Assembly (NCBI RefSeq): GCF_001297125.1
Contig: NZ_LHPC01000021.1
Location: 248,001-312,000, forward strand
DNA from: Pseudomonas sp. RIT-PI-q
GTDB taxonomy: Bacteria; Pseudomonadota; Gammaproteobacteria; Pseudomonadales; Pseudomonadaceae
Reading direction: 5' to 3'
DNA: 64,000 nucleotides
Shown piece by piece: positions 1 through 8,909 of the stretch (positions are counted from its first letter, which is position 1; every line of letters starts with the position of its first letter). The translations under genes and the position numbers were made by a program. Under the pieces are notes generated by a model. That model made no database searches and was not told where the DNA came from. It was given only the letters and a program-made list of their open reading frames with translations.

Positions 1-828
1 GTGATGAGCGCCTGGGGCGCGGCCTACGGTCAATTGGCCGAGATCCTGATCGGTGCCGAAACCAGCATCTACGACCAGAAGGAACAGGCACCGGGCGGCT
101 GGCGTGGTGCGCGGGACTTCATCGTCGCGGCCAAGGTGGAAGAAAGCGCGGAAATCACCTCGTTCTACTTCGAACCGGCTGACAAAGGACCGATTCTGGC
201 GGCAGAGCCCGGCCAGTACATTGGCATGAAACTGATCCTCGATGACGAGGAAATCCGTCGCAACTATTCACTGTCGGCCTTGGCCAACAATGGCCAGTAC
301 CGCATCAGCGTCAAACGTGAAGCCGGTGGCCGCGCCTCCAACCACCTGCATAATCAACTGCACGTCGGTTCGAGCATCCAGCTGTTCCCACCCTCGGGCG
401 AGGTCACCCTGACCGCCAGCGACAAGCCGTTGGTACTGATCAGCGGCGGCGTCGGCATCACTCCGACCCTGGCCATGCTCGAAGCGGCGCTGGCCACCGA
501 GCGGCCGGTGCACTTTATTCACTGCGCACGTAACGGCAGCGTCCACGCCTTCCGCGACTGGATCGATGGATTGGCCGAGCGTCACCCGCAACTCAAGCGC
601 TTCTATTGCTACGCCGAAGATGATGGCGTGAGCCCGGCGGCGGATAAAGTCGGTCTGCTGAGCCAGGAGCTACTCGGCGAATGGTTGCCGCAGCAGCGTG
701 ACCTGGATGCTTACTTCCTCGGGCCTAAGGGGTTCATGGCGGCGATCAAGCGTCATCTCAAGGCGTTGGGTGTGCCGGAGAAGCAGAGCCGGTATGAGTT
801 CTTCGGGCCGGCTTCTGCGCTGGAGTAA
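1..828 (+). CDS. hmp: Flavohemoprotein (nitric oxide dioxygenase), C-terminal part
   Basis: The gene starts before the window; 275 codons remain. The first residues (AWGAAYGQLAEIL) fit the last helix of the N-terminal globin domain. The rest is a ferredoxin-NADP reductase-type module: the FAD-binding RNYS motif is near codon 87 and the NAD-binding GGVGITP near codon 150. Family members oxidise NO to nitrate in the cytoplasm, passing electrons from NAD(P)H through FAD to heme, and so protect against nitrosative stress. The usual CGP near the C-terminus reads LGP here. A REPIN that can form a long hairpin follows the stop codon and may end transcription. The regulator (NorR type in many pseudomonads) would lie outside the window. 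Confidence 0.93.
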   Translation: MMSAWGAAYGQLAEILIGAETSIYDQKEQAPGGWRGARDFIVAAKVEESAEITSFYFEPADKGPILAAEPGQYIGMKLILDDEEIRRNYSLSALANNGQYRISVKREAGGRASNHLHNQLHVGSSIQLFPPSGEVTLTASDKPLVLISGGVGITPTLAMLEAALATERPVHFIHCARNGSVHAFRDWIDGLAERHPQLKRFYCYAEDDGVSPAADKVGLLSQELLGEWLPQQRDLDAYFLGPKGFMAAIKRHLKALGVPEKQSRYEFFGPASALE

Positions 829-863
829 ACGGTTGCGGCGACTTGGGGGACCGAGTCGTCTGC

Positions 864-954
864 TTCGCGGGCAAGCCTCGCTCCTACAGGTTTTGTGTCG
901 TTCTTGATTGATAGGAACGACGCAAAACCTGTAGGAGCGAGGCTTGCCCGCGAA
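864..954. repeat. REPIN: inverted pair of REP sequences
   Basis: Two REP units (core CGCGGGCAAGCCTCGCTCCT and its reverse complement) face each other around a short spacer. The match extends well past the REP cores, to arms of about 38 bases with one mismatch, so the transcript would fold into one long hairpin. It lies between hmp and dsbB. Confidence 0.9.
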
Positions 955-1116
955 CGCTTCACCCCAATCCCAATTCACAAAAACCCGCAAAAGTTAATCC
1001 CTCCTTAACCGGCCTGTCGTCTATTCCCCCCTACATCCCCCAACACGCACCGGGCTCTCAAAGGTCCGAGCCTGCGTGTAGACTTGCGGGCAATCGATAT
1101 TCAGAAGGGAAACGCG

Positions 1117-1626
1117 ATGAGCGAGGAAACGATGCGGTTGGGACGTGAGCGGCGCTATCTGGTGCTGCTGGGCATCATCTGCCTGGCGCTGATCGGCGGC
1201 GCGCTGTACATGCAAATAGTCTTGGGCGAGGCGCCGTGCCCGCTGTGCATTCTGCAGCGCTATGCGTTGCTGCTGATCGCGATCTTCGCCTTCATCGGCG
1301 CGGCGATGCGTACGCGTCGCAGCATCACGGTGTTTGAAACCCTGGTGGTGGTCTGCGCCCTGGCGGGCGTCGGGGTGGCCGGGCATCACGTCTTTACCCA
1401 GTTCTATCCGGCGGTCAGCTGCGGCATCGATGTGCTGCAACCGATTGTCGACGGTCTGCCGCTGGCGAAGATCTTCCCGCTGGGCTTCCAGGTCGACGGT
1501 TTCTGCTCCACGCCGTATCCGCCGATCCTTGGTTTGTCGCTCGCCCAATGGGCGCTGATTGCCTTTGTATTGATCGTGGTGCTGGTGCCGCTGCTCATTT
1601 CGCGTAATCGAAAAGCGCTGCGCTGA
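1117..1626 (+). CDS. dsbB: Disulfide bond formation protein DsbB
   Basis: A 169-residue four-helix inner-membrane protein that reoxidises periplasmic DsbA and passes the electrons to quinone. The first cysteine pair is Cys41-x2-Cys44 (CPLC) after the first membrane segment. The second pair is Cys102 and Cys130 in the second periplasmic loop. Length and cysteine pattern match DsbB. The ATG at 1117 is preferred over a TTG at 1084 because AGAAGGGA lies just upstream and the protein then begins with a normal short cytoplasmic N-terminus. An intrinsic terminator follows. Pseudomonads often carry more than one DsbB, so the paralogue number cannot be given. Confidence 0.94.
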   Translation: MSEETMRLGRERRYLVLLGIICLALIGGALYMQIVLGEAPCPLCILQRYALLLIAIFAFIGAAMRTRRSITVFETLVVVCALAGVGVAGHHVFTQFYPAVSCGIDVLQPIVDGLPLAKIFPLGFQVDGFCSTPYPPILGLSLAQWALIAFVLIVVLVPLLISRNRKALR

Positions 1627-1654
1627 GGTCATCCGTCCCCTCGTTACGTAACGC

Positions 1655-1698
1655 AAAAAAAACGCCCCGGTCCTCATTCAGAGGGCCAGGGCGTTTTG
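1655..1698 (+). terminator. Intrinsic terminator after dsbB
   Basis: AAAACGCCC (1659-1667) pairs with GGGCGTTTT (1689-1697), with a secondary CCTC/GAGG pairing inside. The A-run on one side and T-run on the other could let it work in both directions. Confidence 0.85.
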
Positions 1699-2455
1699 CA
1701 TTTCGGTGGTCGGCAAAATGACCTTGATGCGCGACAAGTTCGGGTGCGGCACATGTGCGACATGTTGTCACAGCGCGAGTGTCGCAAGGCGTTTCAATGT
1801 GCCTGATTGGTGTACGGCTTTGCAACAGAATGGGGGTTTTTTAACAGCAGGCGATGTCAGACCGGAAAAGCCGTAACAGGCAGTTTTAACAGGCCTCGGC
1901 GAATTGCCAGAGCCCTTGTCATATAGGGGCTTGAGCGAGGTCGGAGGACGGTGCAGAGCCTTCGATACTGTCTGAACTGCGTGTGGTAGACCTACTATTT
2001 TTGGTGTTTTTGTTGAGAATTAATTTCGATAACATGCCGGACTTTTGCAGAAACCGTTAATGATTGTTGCTGGAATGGATAAAAATTATTTCGGGATGAG
2101 ACATGGTTTATGAATCGCTACGTATCTACAATCGCCACCACTGAATTCCCGGCGCTGCTCACCTTTACTCAGGTGCTTGAGCAGTAATAGGGCGTCGAGA
2201 GGCCGGATGGCTTCATGCGACTCCCAGGTGTCGGTGCCTTCCAACTATCCGCACCAAATGGAATTGGTCTGTAACAAGGCCTTTGACCACGAATTCGAAT
2301 AAGAACTCAACGCTAGCCCAGGATTTGTCGAACAGCGTCTGACGCGCGACGGGCAGCCACTTATTCAATCCAAGAAAAATGCCAACCCTTGGCAGGGTGA
2401 AGTGTTGGCGATCAAAACCCAACTGCATTGCGCAAGCTGCTTTAGAGGTCGTGAG
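1699..2455 (+). other. Long gene-free leader upstream of cyoA with two small coding-like stretches
   Basis: About 760 bases separate the dsbB terminator from cyoA. No clear -10/-35 pair stands out. A 25-codon ORF (2110-2187, MNRYVSTIATTEFPALL...) and a 31-codon ORF (2207-2302, start MASCDSQV) can be read. The frame of the second continues past its TAA for 51 codons without another stop, straight into the cyoA frame. This may be a decayed gene, leader peptides or chance. I see no known riboswitch. Confidence 0.4.
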
Positions 2456-3400
2456 ATGAGTAAAAACAGGTACCCCAGACTACTAGGCTTATTGCCGCTG
2501 CTCGGCACACTGTTGCTGTCAGGCTGCAACATGACCTTGCTCAATCCCACGGGCCAGGTTGGCCTGGAGCAGCGAAACCTGATCATCACCGCAACGTTGC
2601 TGATGCTGTTGGTCGTGGTCCCGGTCATCGTCATGACCTTCCTGTTCGCCTGGAAATACCGCGCGTCGAACACCAGCGCGACCTACACCCCTAAATGGAA
2701 CCACTCCACCAAGATTGAAATCGCGGTGTGGACCGTTCCGATCCTGATCATCATTGCCCTGGGTTACATCACCTACAAGTCGACCCACGAACTGGACCCG
2801 TACCGTCCGCTGGAATCCGACGTCAAGCCAATCACCATTGAAGTGGTCGCGCTGGACTGGAAGTGGGTGTTCATCTATCCGGAGCAGGGGATCGCCACCG
2901 TCAACAAGATCGTGTTCCCGACGAATACGCCGGTCAACTTCAAGGTGACGTCGGACTCCGTGATGAACTCGTTCTTCATCCCGGGCCTGGGCGGCCAGAT
3001 CTACGCGATGGCCGGCATGCAGACCAAGCTGCACCTGATTGCCAACCGTGACGCTGAAATGGAAGGCATCTCCGCCAACTACAGCGGCGCGGGTTTCACC
3101 GGTATGAAATTCAAAGCGATCTCAACGTCTCAGGAAAATTTTGACGCCTGGGTCAGTGAAGTCAAAAAGGCACCTAAACAGCTTGAACAAGCTGAATACG
3201 CAGCCCTTTCCAAGCCAAGCCAGAACAACCCAGTCGAGCTCTACTCCTCGGTCACGCCAAACCTGTTCCAGATCATCGTCGACAAGTACGAAGGCATGAA
3301 TCCGGGGCCGAAAGTGAACCACGAGAAGAAAGAGAAGGAAGTGGCCGCCACGCAAGGGATGGACATGAACGCGCATTCAGCTGCCGGGGCAGAGGAGTAA
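2456..3400 (+). CDS. cyoA: Cytochrome bo3 ubiquinol oxidase subunit II
   Basis: 314 residues. The N-terminus is a lipoprotein signal with lipobox LSGC (Cys24), followed by two membrane helices and a periplasmic cupredoxin-like domain. Subunit II of quinol oxidases lacks the CuA ligands of cytochrome c oxidases. None of the CuA cysteine pair is present in the C-terminal domain, which agrees with a quinol oxidase. It is the first gene of cyoABCDE, three bases before cyoB. An in-frame TTG start at 2402 is possible, but the ATG at 2456 gives the expected signal peptide. The C-terminal tail is lysine- and glutamate-rich. Confidence 0.96.
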   Translation: MSKNRYPRLLGLLPLLGTLLLSGCNMTLLNPTGQVGLEQRNLIITATLLMLLVVVPVIVMTFLFAWKYRASNTSATYTPKWNHSTKIEIAVWTVPILIIIALGYITYKSTHELDPYRPLESDVKPITIEVVALDWKWVFIYPEQGIATVNKIVFPTNTPVNFKVTSDSVMNSFFIPGLGGQIYAMAGMQTKLHLIANRDAEMEGISANYSGAGFTGMKFKAISTSQENFDAWVSEVKKAPKQLEQAEYAALSKPSQNNPVELYSSVTPNLFQIIVDKYEGMNPGPKVNHEKKEKEVAATQGMDMNAHSAAGAEE

Positions 3401-3403
3401 ACG

Positions 3404-5434
3404 ATGTTTGGTAAATTAAGTTGGGAAGCGGTCCCGTTCCACGAACCGATCGTGATGATTACCATCGCCATGATCGCGCTTGGTGGTCTGGCGCTGTTCG
3501 CAGGCATCACCTACTTCAAGAAGTGGACCTACCTGTGGACCGAGTGGCTGACCTCCGTCGACCACAAGAAAATCGGCGTGATGTACATCATCGTTGCCAT
3601 GGTCATGCTGCTGCGCGGTTTTGCCGACGCCATCATGATGCGTACCCAGTTGGCCATGGCCACCGAGGGTTCGCCTGGCTACCTGCCGCCTGAACACTAT
3701 GACCAGATCTTCACCGCTCACGGTGTGATCATGATCATCTTCATGGCGATGCCATTCTTCACCGGCCTGATGAACCTGGCAGTGCCGCTGCAGATCGGCG
3801 CGCGTGACGTTGCCTACCCGTTCCTGAACTCCCTGAGCTTCTGGCTGCTGGTATCCGGCGTAGTACTGATCAACCTGTCCCTGGGCGTTGGCGAATTCGC
3901 CAAGACCGGTTGGGTTGCCTATCCGCCGCTGTCGGGCCTGCAATACAGCCCTGGCGTGGGGATGGATTACTACATCTGGGCGCTACAGCTATCCGGGTTG
4001 GGTACGACGCTGACGGGGGTCAACTTCCTGGCCACCGTGCTGAAAATGCGTACCCCTGGCATGAAGCTGATGGACATGCCGATCTTCACCTGGACCTGCA
4101 CCTGGGCCAACGTCCTGATCGTGGCTTCGTTCCCGATCCTGACCGCTACCCTGGCACTGCTGACGCTTGACCGTTACATGGATTTCCACATTTTCACCAA
4201 TGAACTTGGTGGCAATCCAATGATGTACGTCAACCTGTTCTGGGCTTGGGGTCACCCCGAGGTTTACATCCTGATTCTGCCGGCGTTCGGTATCTTCTCC
4301 GAAGTCATCTCGACGTTCTCGGGCAAGAAATTGTTCGGCCACCACTCGATGATCTACGCATCGGGCGCGATCTCGATCCTGGGCTTCATGGTCTGGCTGC
4401 ACCACTTCTTCACCATGGGGTCGGGTGCCAACGTCAACGCCTTCTTCGGTCTGGCGACGATGCTGATTTCGATCCCGACGGGGGTGAAGCTATTCAACTG
4501 GCTGTTCACCATCTACCAGGGCCGTCTGCGTTTCACCAGCCAGGTTCTTTGGACCCTGGGCTTCATGGTGACCTTCGCCATCGGCGGCATGACCGGCGTA
4601 CTGCTGGCCATCCCGGGTGCTGACTTCGTCCTGCACAACAGCCTGTTCGTGATCGCTCACTTCCACAACGTGATCATCGGCGGCGCGGTATTCGGCTACA
4701 TCGCAGGCTTCGGTTTCTACTTCCCGAAAGCGTTCGGCTTCAAGCTGCACGAAGGTTGGGGTAAAGCAGCATTCTGGTTCTGGATCACCGGCTTCTTCGT
4801 CGCGTTCATGCCGCTCTATGTACTGGGCTTCATGGGCATGACCCGTCGTCTGAACAGCTCCACCAACCCTGAGTGGGTGCCGTACCTGTACGTGGCTCTG
4901 TTCGGTGCGGTACTGATCGCCTGCGGTATTGCTTGCCAGCTGATCCAGCTCTACGTGAGTGTGCGTGATCGCAACAAGCCAGAAAACATGTGCGAACACG
5001 GCGACCCGTGGAATGCCCACACCCTGGAATGGTCGACCTCGTCGCCACCGCCGTTCTACAACTTCGCTGTGCTGCCGAAAGCAGAAAGCATCGACCCGTT
5101 CACCGAGGCCAAGGAAAACGGTACTGCGTACCAGGCTCCGACTCGCTACGAGCCGATCCACATGCCCAACAACACCGCCACCGGTGTGGTCATGGGTGCT
5201 CTGCTGACCGTGTTCGGTTTCGCGATGATCTGGCACATCTGGTGGTTGGCCATCTTCGGTCTGGCCGGCACCGTGATCTATTTCGCGATCCACGCTGCAC
5301 GTGATGACCAAGGCTACATGGTGCCGGTCGAGACAATCGAACGCATCGAAGCCGAGCAGCACAAGCGTCTGGTAGCGGCCGGGAAAATTCCAGCCACCGC
5401 CACCCGTGTTGAAACCTCGTTGGAACAGGCTTAA
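3404..5434 (+). CDS. cyoB: Cytochrome bo3 ubiquinol oxidase subunit I
   Basis: 676 residues with about 15 membrane helices. This is the catalytic heme-copper subunit that reduces oxygen to water and pumps protons. WGHPEVY places the CuB histidine at His284 and the cross-linked tyrosine at Tyr288, the same numbering as in E. coli Cyo[12 protein letters not shown] near residue 50 and the HFHNVIIGG heme-ligand region near residue 420 are also present. It is tightly packed with cyoA and cyoC, three bases on each side. Full length, no sign of damage. Confidence 0.97.
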   Translation: MFGKLSWEAVPFHEPIVMITIAMIALGGLALFAGITYFKKWTYLWTEWLTSVDHKKIGVMYIIVAMVMLLRGFADAIMMRTQLAMATEGSPGYLPPEHYDQIFTAHGVIMIIFMAMPFFTGLMNLAVPLQIGARDVAYPFLNSLSFWLLVSGVVLINLSLGVGEFAKTGWVAYPPLSGLQYSPGVGMDYYIWALQLSGLGTTLTGVNFLATVLKMRTPGMKLMDMPIFTWTCTWANVLIVASFPILTATLALLTLDRYMDFHIFTNELGGNPMMYVNLFWAWGHPEVYILILPAFGIFSEVISTFSGKKLFGHHSMIYASGAISILGFMVWLHHFFTMGSGANVNAFFGLATMLISIPTGVKLFNWLFTIYQGRLRFTSQVLWTLGFMVTFAIGGMTGVLLAIPGADFVLHNSLFVIAHFHNVIIGGAVFGYIAGFGFYFPKAFGFKLHEGWGKAAFWFWITGFFVAFMPLYVLGFMGMTRRLNSSTNPEWVPYLYVALFGAVLIACGIACQLIQLYVSVRDRNKPENMCEHGDPWNAHTLEWSTSSPPPFYNFAVLPKAESIDPFTEAKENGTAYQAPTRYEPIHMPNNTATGVVMGALLTVFGFAMIWHIWWLAIFGLAGTVIYFAIHAARDDQGYMVPVETIERIEAEQHKRLVAAGKIPATATRVETSLEQA

Positions 5435-5437
5435 ACC

Positions 5438-6064
5438 ATGTCGAACTTAGTGACCAATGCTGGACACACCCATGTCGATGGACATGGGCACGATGACCAT
5501 CACCACGACTCGGGCGAGATGACCGTATTCGGTTTCTGGCTCTACCTGATGACCGACTGCATTTTGTTTGCGTCGATCTTCGCGGTGTACGCGGTACTGG
5601 TTAACAACGTAGCGGGTGGCCCGTCGGGCCACGACATCTTCGAGCTGCCATACGTGCTGGGCGAAACCGCTCTGCTGTTGTTCAGCTCGATCACCTACGG
5701 CTTCGCCATGCTGGCGTTGTTCAAAGGCAAGAAGACGCAAGTGCTGGGCTGGCTGGCGATGACCTTCCTGTTCGGTGCCGGCTTCATCGGCATGGAGATC
5801 AACGAGTTCCACATGCTGATCTCCGAGGGCTACGGCCCTAGCCGCAGCGGCTTCCTGTCCGGGTTCTTCACCCTGGTCGGCACCCACGGTCTGCACGTGA
5901 CCAGCGGTCTGATCTGGATGGCGATCATGATGTACCAGGTGCAGAAAAACGGCCTGACGGCGACCAACAAGACCCGTCTGAGCTGCCTGAGCCTGTTCTG
6001 GCACTTCCTGGACGTCGTGTGGATCTGCGTATTCACCGTTGTTTATCTGATGGGGACTATGTAA
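5438..6064 (+). CDS. cyoC: Cytochrome bo3 ubiquinol oxidase subunit III
   Basis: 208 residues with five predicted membrane helices. It is a non-catalytic structural subunit of the heme-copper oxidase family III type. The histidine-rich N-terminus ([15 protein letters not shown]) is typical of pseudomonad CyoC. The motif [13 protein letters not shown] near residue 150 matches subunit III. The start is three bases after the cyoB stop, and cyoD starts directly after the stop, which suggests translational coupling. Confidence 0.95.
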   Translation: MSNLVTNAGHTHVDGHGHDDHHHDSGEMTVFGFWLYLMTDCILFASIFAVYAVLVNNVAGGPSGHDIFELPYVLGETALLLFSSITYGFAMLALFKGKKTQVLGWLAMTFLFGAGFIGMEINEFHMLISEGYGPSRSGFLSGFFTLVGTHGLHVTSGLIWMAIMMYQVQKNGLTATNKTRLSCLSLFWHFLDVVWICVFTVVYLMGTM

Positions 6065-6412
6065 ATGGCTAACTCAGCTCATTCCCACGCTGGCCACGAT
6101 GACCACGACGCCAGCCACGGCAGCGTCAAGTCCTACGCCATCGGCTTCATCCTGTCGGTGATCCTGACCGTCATTCCTTTCGGCCTGGTGATGTACCCAT
6201 CGCTGCCGAAAGCCATGACCCTGTGGATCGTACTGGCCTTCGCAGTGATCCAGGTGCTCGTTCACCTGGTGTACTTCCTCCACCTGGACCGCTCCGCTGC
6301 CCAGCGTAACAACGTGATCGCGTTTGTCTTCGCAGCATTGGTGATCGTTCTGTTGGTAGGCCTGTCGCTGTGGATCATGTTCAGCATCCACACCAACATG
6401 ATGGCGCACTGA
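6065..6412 (+). CDS. cyoD: Cytochrome bo3 ubiquinol oxidase subunit IV
   Basis: 115 residues with three membrane helices and a histidine-rich N-terminus, as in Cyo[13 protein letters not shown] in the second half is typical of CyoD. The subunit is thought to help assemble the CuB site of subunit I. It abuts cyoC without a gap and precedes cyoE by 11 bases. Confidence 0.95.
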   Translation: MANSAHSHAGHDDHDASHGSVKSYAIGFILSVILTVIPFGLVMYPSLPKAMTLWIVLAFAVIQVLVHLVYFLHLDRSAAQRNNVIAFVFAALVIVLLVGLSLWIMFSIHTNMMAH

Positions 6413-6423
6413 GGAAACTCCGG

Positions 6424-7311
6424 ATGTCCTTTAAGCACTTTATCCAAATCACCAAACCGGGGATCATTTTCGGTAACGTGCTTTCTGTGGCGGGCGGATT
6501 TTTCCTGGCCTCGAAAGGGCATGTCGATCTGGCCATCTTCCTGGCGGCGATGATCGGCACCTCCCTGGTCGTGGCCTCCGGTTGCGTGTTCAACAATTGC
6601 ATCGACCGCGACATCGACCTGAAGATGGAACGCACCAAGAACCGGGTGCTGGTCCAGGGCTTGATCTCCCTGAAACTGGCCCTGGCCTTTGCGACCGTCC
6701 TGGGTGTTGCTGGCGTGGCGTTGTTGTACAAGGTGGCGAACCCATTGGCCGCGCTGTTTGCGGTGATTGGTTTCGTCATCTACGTCGGCTTCTACAGCCT
6801 GTACCTCAAGCGCAAGTCGGTTCACGGCACGCTGGTGGGCAGTCTGTCGGGGGCGATGCCGCCGGTGATCGGCTACGTTGCCGTCACCAACAGCTTCGAC
6901 ATGGCCGCGCTGACGTTGCTGGTGATGTTCAGCCTGTGGCAGATGCCGCATTCCTACGCCATCGCGATCTTCCGCTTCAACGATTACCTGGCCGCATCGA
7001 TTCCGGTGCTGCCGGTGAAGCGCGGGATTCAAGTGGCGAAGAAGCACATCCTGATCTACATCCTGGCCTTCCTCGTGGCGACCTTGATGCTGACCTTCAG
7101 CGGCTACGCCGGCATGAGCTACCTCGCCGTCGCCGCGGCCATGGGCATGTACTGGTTGTACATGGCCTGGACCGGTTACAAGGCAGTGGATGACACAGTC
7201 TGGGCACGCAAGCTGTTCGTGTTCTCGATCTTCACCATTACCGCGTTGAGCGTGATGATGTCGCTGGATTTCAAGGTGCCGACCGAGTTGTTGCTGACTT
7301 ACGCGCCTTAA
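6424..7311 (+). CDS. cyoE: Protoheme IX farnesyltransferase (heme O synthase)
   Basis: 295 residues, a polytopic UbiA-family prenyltransferase. It adds a farnesyl group to heme B to make the heme O used in the bo3 oxidase encoded just upstream. The aspartate-rich diphosphate motif [17 protein letters not shown] lies near residues 60-76, and a second acidic/arginine region ([19 protein letters not shown]) near 186. The ATG at 6424 has GAGGAAACTCCGG upstream. An upstream in-frame start at 6370 would overlap cyoD and is unlikely. A strong terminator follows, so the operon probably ends here. Confidence 0.96.
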   Translation: MSFKHFIQITKPGIIFGNVLSVAGGFFLASKGHVDLAIFLAAMIGTSLVVASGCVFNNCIDRDIDLKMERTKNRVLVQGLISLKLALAFATVLGVAGVALLYKVANPLAALFAVIGFVIYVGFYSLYLKRKSVHGTLVGSLSGAMPPVIGYVAVTNSFDMAALTLLVMFSLWQMPHSYAIAIFRFNDYLAASIPVLPVKRGIQVAKKHILIYILAFLVATLMLTFSGYAGMSYLAVAAAMGMYWLYMAWTGYKAVDDTVWARKLFVFSIFTITALSVMMSLDFKVPTELLLTYAP

Positions 7312-7328
7312 GCGTCGGATGCTGTAAA

Positions 7329-7366
7329 GAAAAACCCCGCCATCGAGAGATGTGCGGGGTTTTTTA
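7329..7366 (+). terminator. Intrinsic terminator after cyoE
   Basis: The stem AAAAACCCCGC / GCGGGGTTTTT encloses a 13-base loop and is followed by more T residues. It closes the cyo operon. Confidence 0.92.
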
Positions 7367-7396
7367 TTGGGTGTTTTCTGGTTGACCGAGTCGCCG

Positions 7397-7494
7397 CCAT
7401 CGCGAGCAGGCTCGCTCCCACCTTTGATCGGCGTTGCCACCCATTTTGAGCGCAACGCCATTCCAACTGTAGGAGCGAGCTTGCTCGCGATGAC
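7397..7494. repeat. REPIN between cyoE and the nucleotidyltransferase-like gene
   Basis: An inverted pair of REP units: CATCGCGAGCAGGCTCGCTC at the left and GAGCGAGCTTGCTCGCGATG at the right, about 50 bases apart. Confidence 0.88.
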
Positions 7495-7658
7495 GGTCTG
7501 ACAGACAACAGTGTTTATTGGTCAGTTCAGTGGAAACCTCCCACAGAGCTTTCAGGTTGTCGGTCGGAAGTCGCCTCTCTAACCTTCGAGACCTTACCCA
7601 TTCAGCGGCGACACTTCCTGGATGTCGCGCCATGCAAGTCAGTATGGAGGTCTCGACC

Positions 7659-8297
7659 ATGGAACTGCCGGACGCAATCGTTCCCAGCCTTAATACGAGC
7701 AAAGCGTTGGGGCAGGCTTTGATTTCGATGTTCAAATCCGTCGAAGCGGAGCTGGTACTCGAAAGCGCAGAACCGGGCGCGGTCAAAATCATCGTTTTCG
7801 GTGGATGTGCAGTTCACCTTTATACAAATCACCGTGTTTCCACGGATGTCGATGCTGAGATTTATGAGGCGAATGTCCCGGAAGCTCTTCACCTTCAAAC
7901 CATGCTCGCGGAGATCCCTGAGCAGTTTTTCGATGAGCAATCCGGACGATTGATGGAGCTGAACTATGACCTTCAATACAACACAAGCTTTGGCCCAATT
8001 CACGAGGACTACTGGGAACGGAGCCTTCCTCTGACGGAGTTTCCGATTGAATCTCCTTTGCACGTCCATATTGCCGCCCCCATCGACATTGCAATCTCTA
8101 AATTGGGCAGGGCTACCGATCAGGACATCGGCGATATCATGGTGCTTCTCAGGAGCGGCTTCATAATAAGCACCGAGCTCCATCGACTGGCGTTGCAGGC
8201 GATTGATGTATATGTTGGCAACAAAGAGCCACCAACCTCGGTTCTCACCCATATCTTGCAAGATTACCTGGAGTACACAGATGACGAAGCCCGTTAA
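7659..8297 (+). CDS. Nucleotidyltransferase-fold protein (DUF6036/AbiEii-like), unknown function
   Basis: 212 residues. The segment from Gly48 to Tyr69 has the signature of a minimal nucleotidyltransferase: a GG pair after a beta strand (KIIVFGG), then Arg59 and S-T-D-x-D (Asp63, Asp65) as possible metal ligands. Such proteins occur in AbiE-like or MNT-type toxin-antitoxin modules. The assignment of role is inference. The ATG at 7659 is chosen because GGAGG lies eight bases upstream. Earlier in-frame starts (7518, 7632, 7644) add residues unlike the family. The next gene overlaps its end by 17 bases, so the two form a two-gene unit. The unit lies between REP elements, away from core genes. 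Confidence 0.7.
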   Translation: MELPDAIVPSLNTSKALGQALISMFKSVEAELVLESAEPGAVKIIVFGGCAVHLYTNHRVSTDVDAEIYEANVPEALHLQTMLAEIPEQFFDEQSGRLMELNYDLQYNTSFGPIHEDYWERSLPLTEFPIESPLHVHIAAPIDIAISKLGRATDQDIGDIMVLLRSGFIISTELHRLALQAIDVYVGNKEPPTSVLTHILQDYLEYTDDEAR

Positions 8298-8733
8298 CGG
8301 CCACGTCCTCTCATCCGCCTTGGACACGCTGGTCAAAAGCCCTCTGAATCAAGCAGATGAGGCTGCACTTGTGAGTGCCGCCAAAGTTGTTTGGTACTCG
8401 AACTCTAACCTCGAAAGTGAAATAACAGCTTTTCTGAACTGCCACACAGACGAGGTGGAGGTCCGACGTGCGGGGTATCTGCTTGAAAGATTCACTCGGT
8501 TTGCGTGCGTGTCTGATATCCGAGTGTCGGAAACACTCAATGCGCTCGAGCTTTTTGTGCATACGACTTCCACGCAAGAGGTGGCGCCACAAGCAGTCGT
8601 CCCACTTCGCCAGCGTCGCGATGAGCTCGCTGTCTCTTGGGGGTTGAGTGAAGGACTTGGTTTGAAAGCCCAAACCCTCATGCCTTTCCAGACGCGGCAT
8701 TACGAAGCTGAACAGCGCACAGCGTTTTCCTGA
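8281..8733 (+). CDS. Unknown protein, partner of the nucleotidyltransferase-like gene
   Basis: 150 residues, largely helical in appearance, with no membrane segment or signal peptide. I do not recognise the family. It overlaps the preceding gene by 17 bases in another frame, which suggests coupled translation and a shared job. The C-terminus is rich in polar residues (MPFQTRHYEAEQRTAFS). Toxin-antitoxin pairs and small defence modules often have this arrangement, but no toxin or antitoxin motif is visible here. The terminator follows within 20 bases. Confidence 0.6.
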   Translation: MTKPVNGHVLSSALDTLVKSPLNQADEAALVSAAKVVWYSNSNLESEITAFLNCHTDEVEVRRAGYLLERFTRFACVSDIRVSETLNALELFVHTTSTQEVAPQAVVPLRQRRDELAVSWGLSEGLGLKAQTLMPFQTRHYEAEQRTAFS

Positions 8734-8749
8734 ATCAGCTTTGCATAAC

Positions 8750-8777
8750 AAAAATCCGGCATATGTCGGATTTTTTG
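8750..8777 (+). terminator. Intrinsic terminator
   Basis: AAAAATCCG and CGGATTTTTT flank a seven-base loop. It closes the two-gene unit 7659-8733. The A-run on the other side would allow some function on the minus strand as well. Confidence 0.85.
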
Positions 8778-8859
8778 TGTCTGCAAAAAGATGTGTGTTG
8801 CCTGCAAATTGGGCAGCAAGTCGGCATAGGCACCACGTTTGTGACCGGCGTCACACTCA

Positions 8860-8886
8860 TGTAGGAGCGAGCCTGCTCGCGATGGC
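8860..8886 (+). repeat. Single REP unit
   Basis: TGTAGGAGCGAGCCTGCTCG followed by CGATGG matches the REP consensus of this genome. No partner in inverted orientation lies nearby. Confidence 0.8.
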
Positions 8887-8909
8887 CGCACCGCGGTGTA
8901 TCAGGAAAC

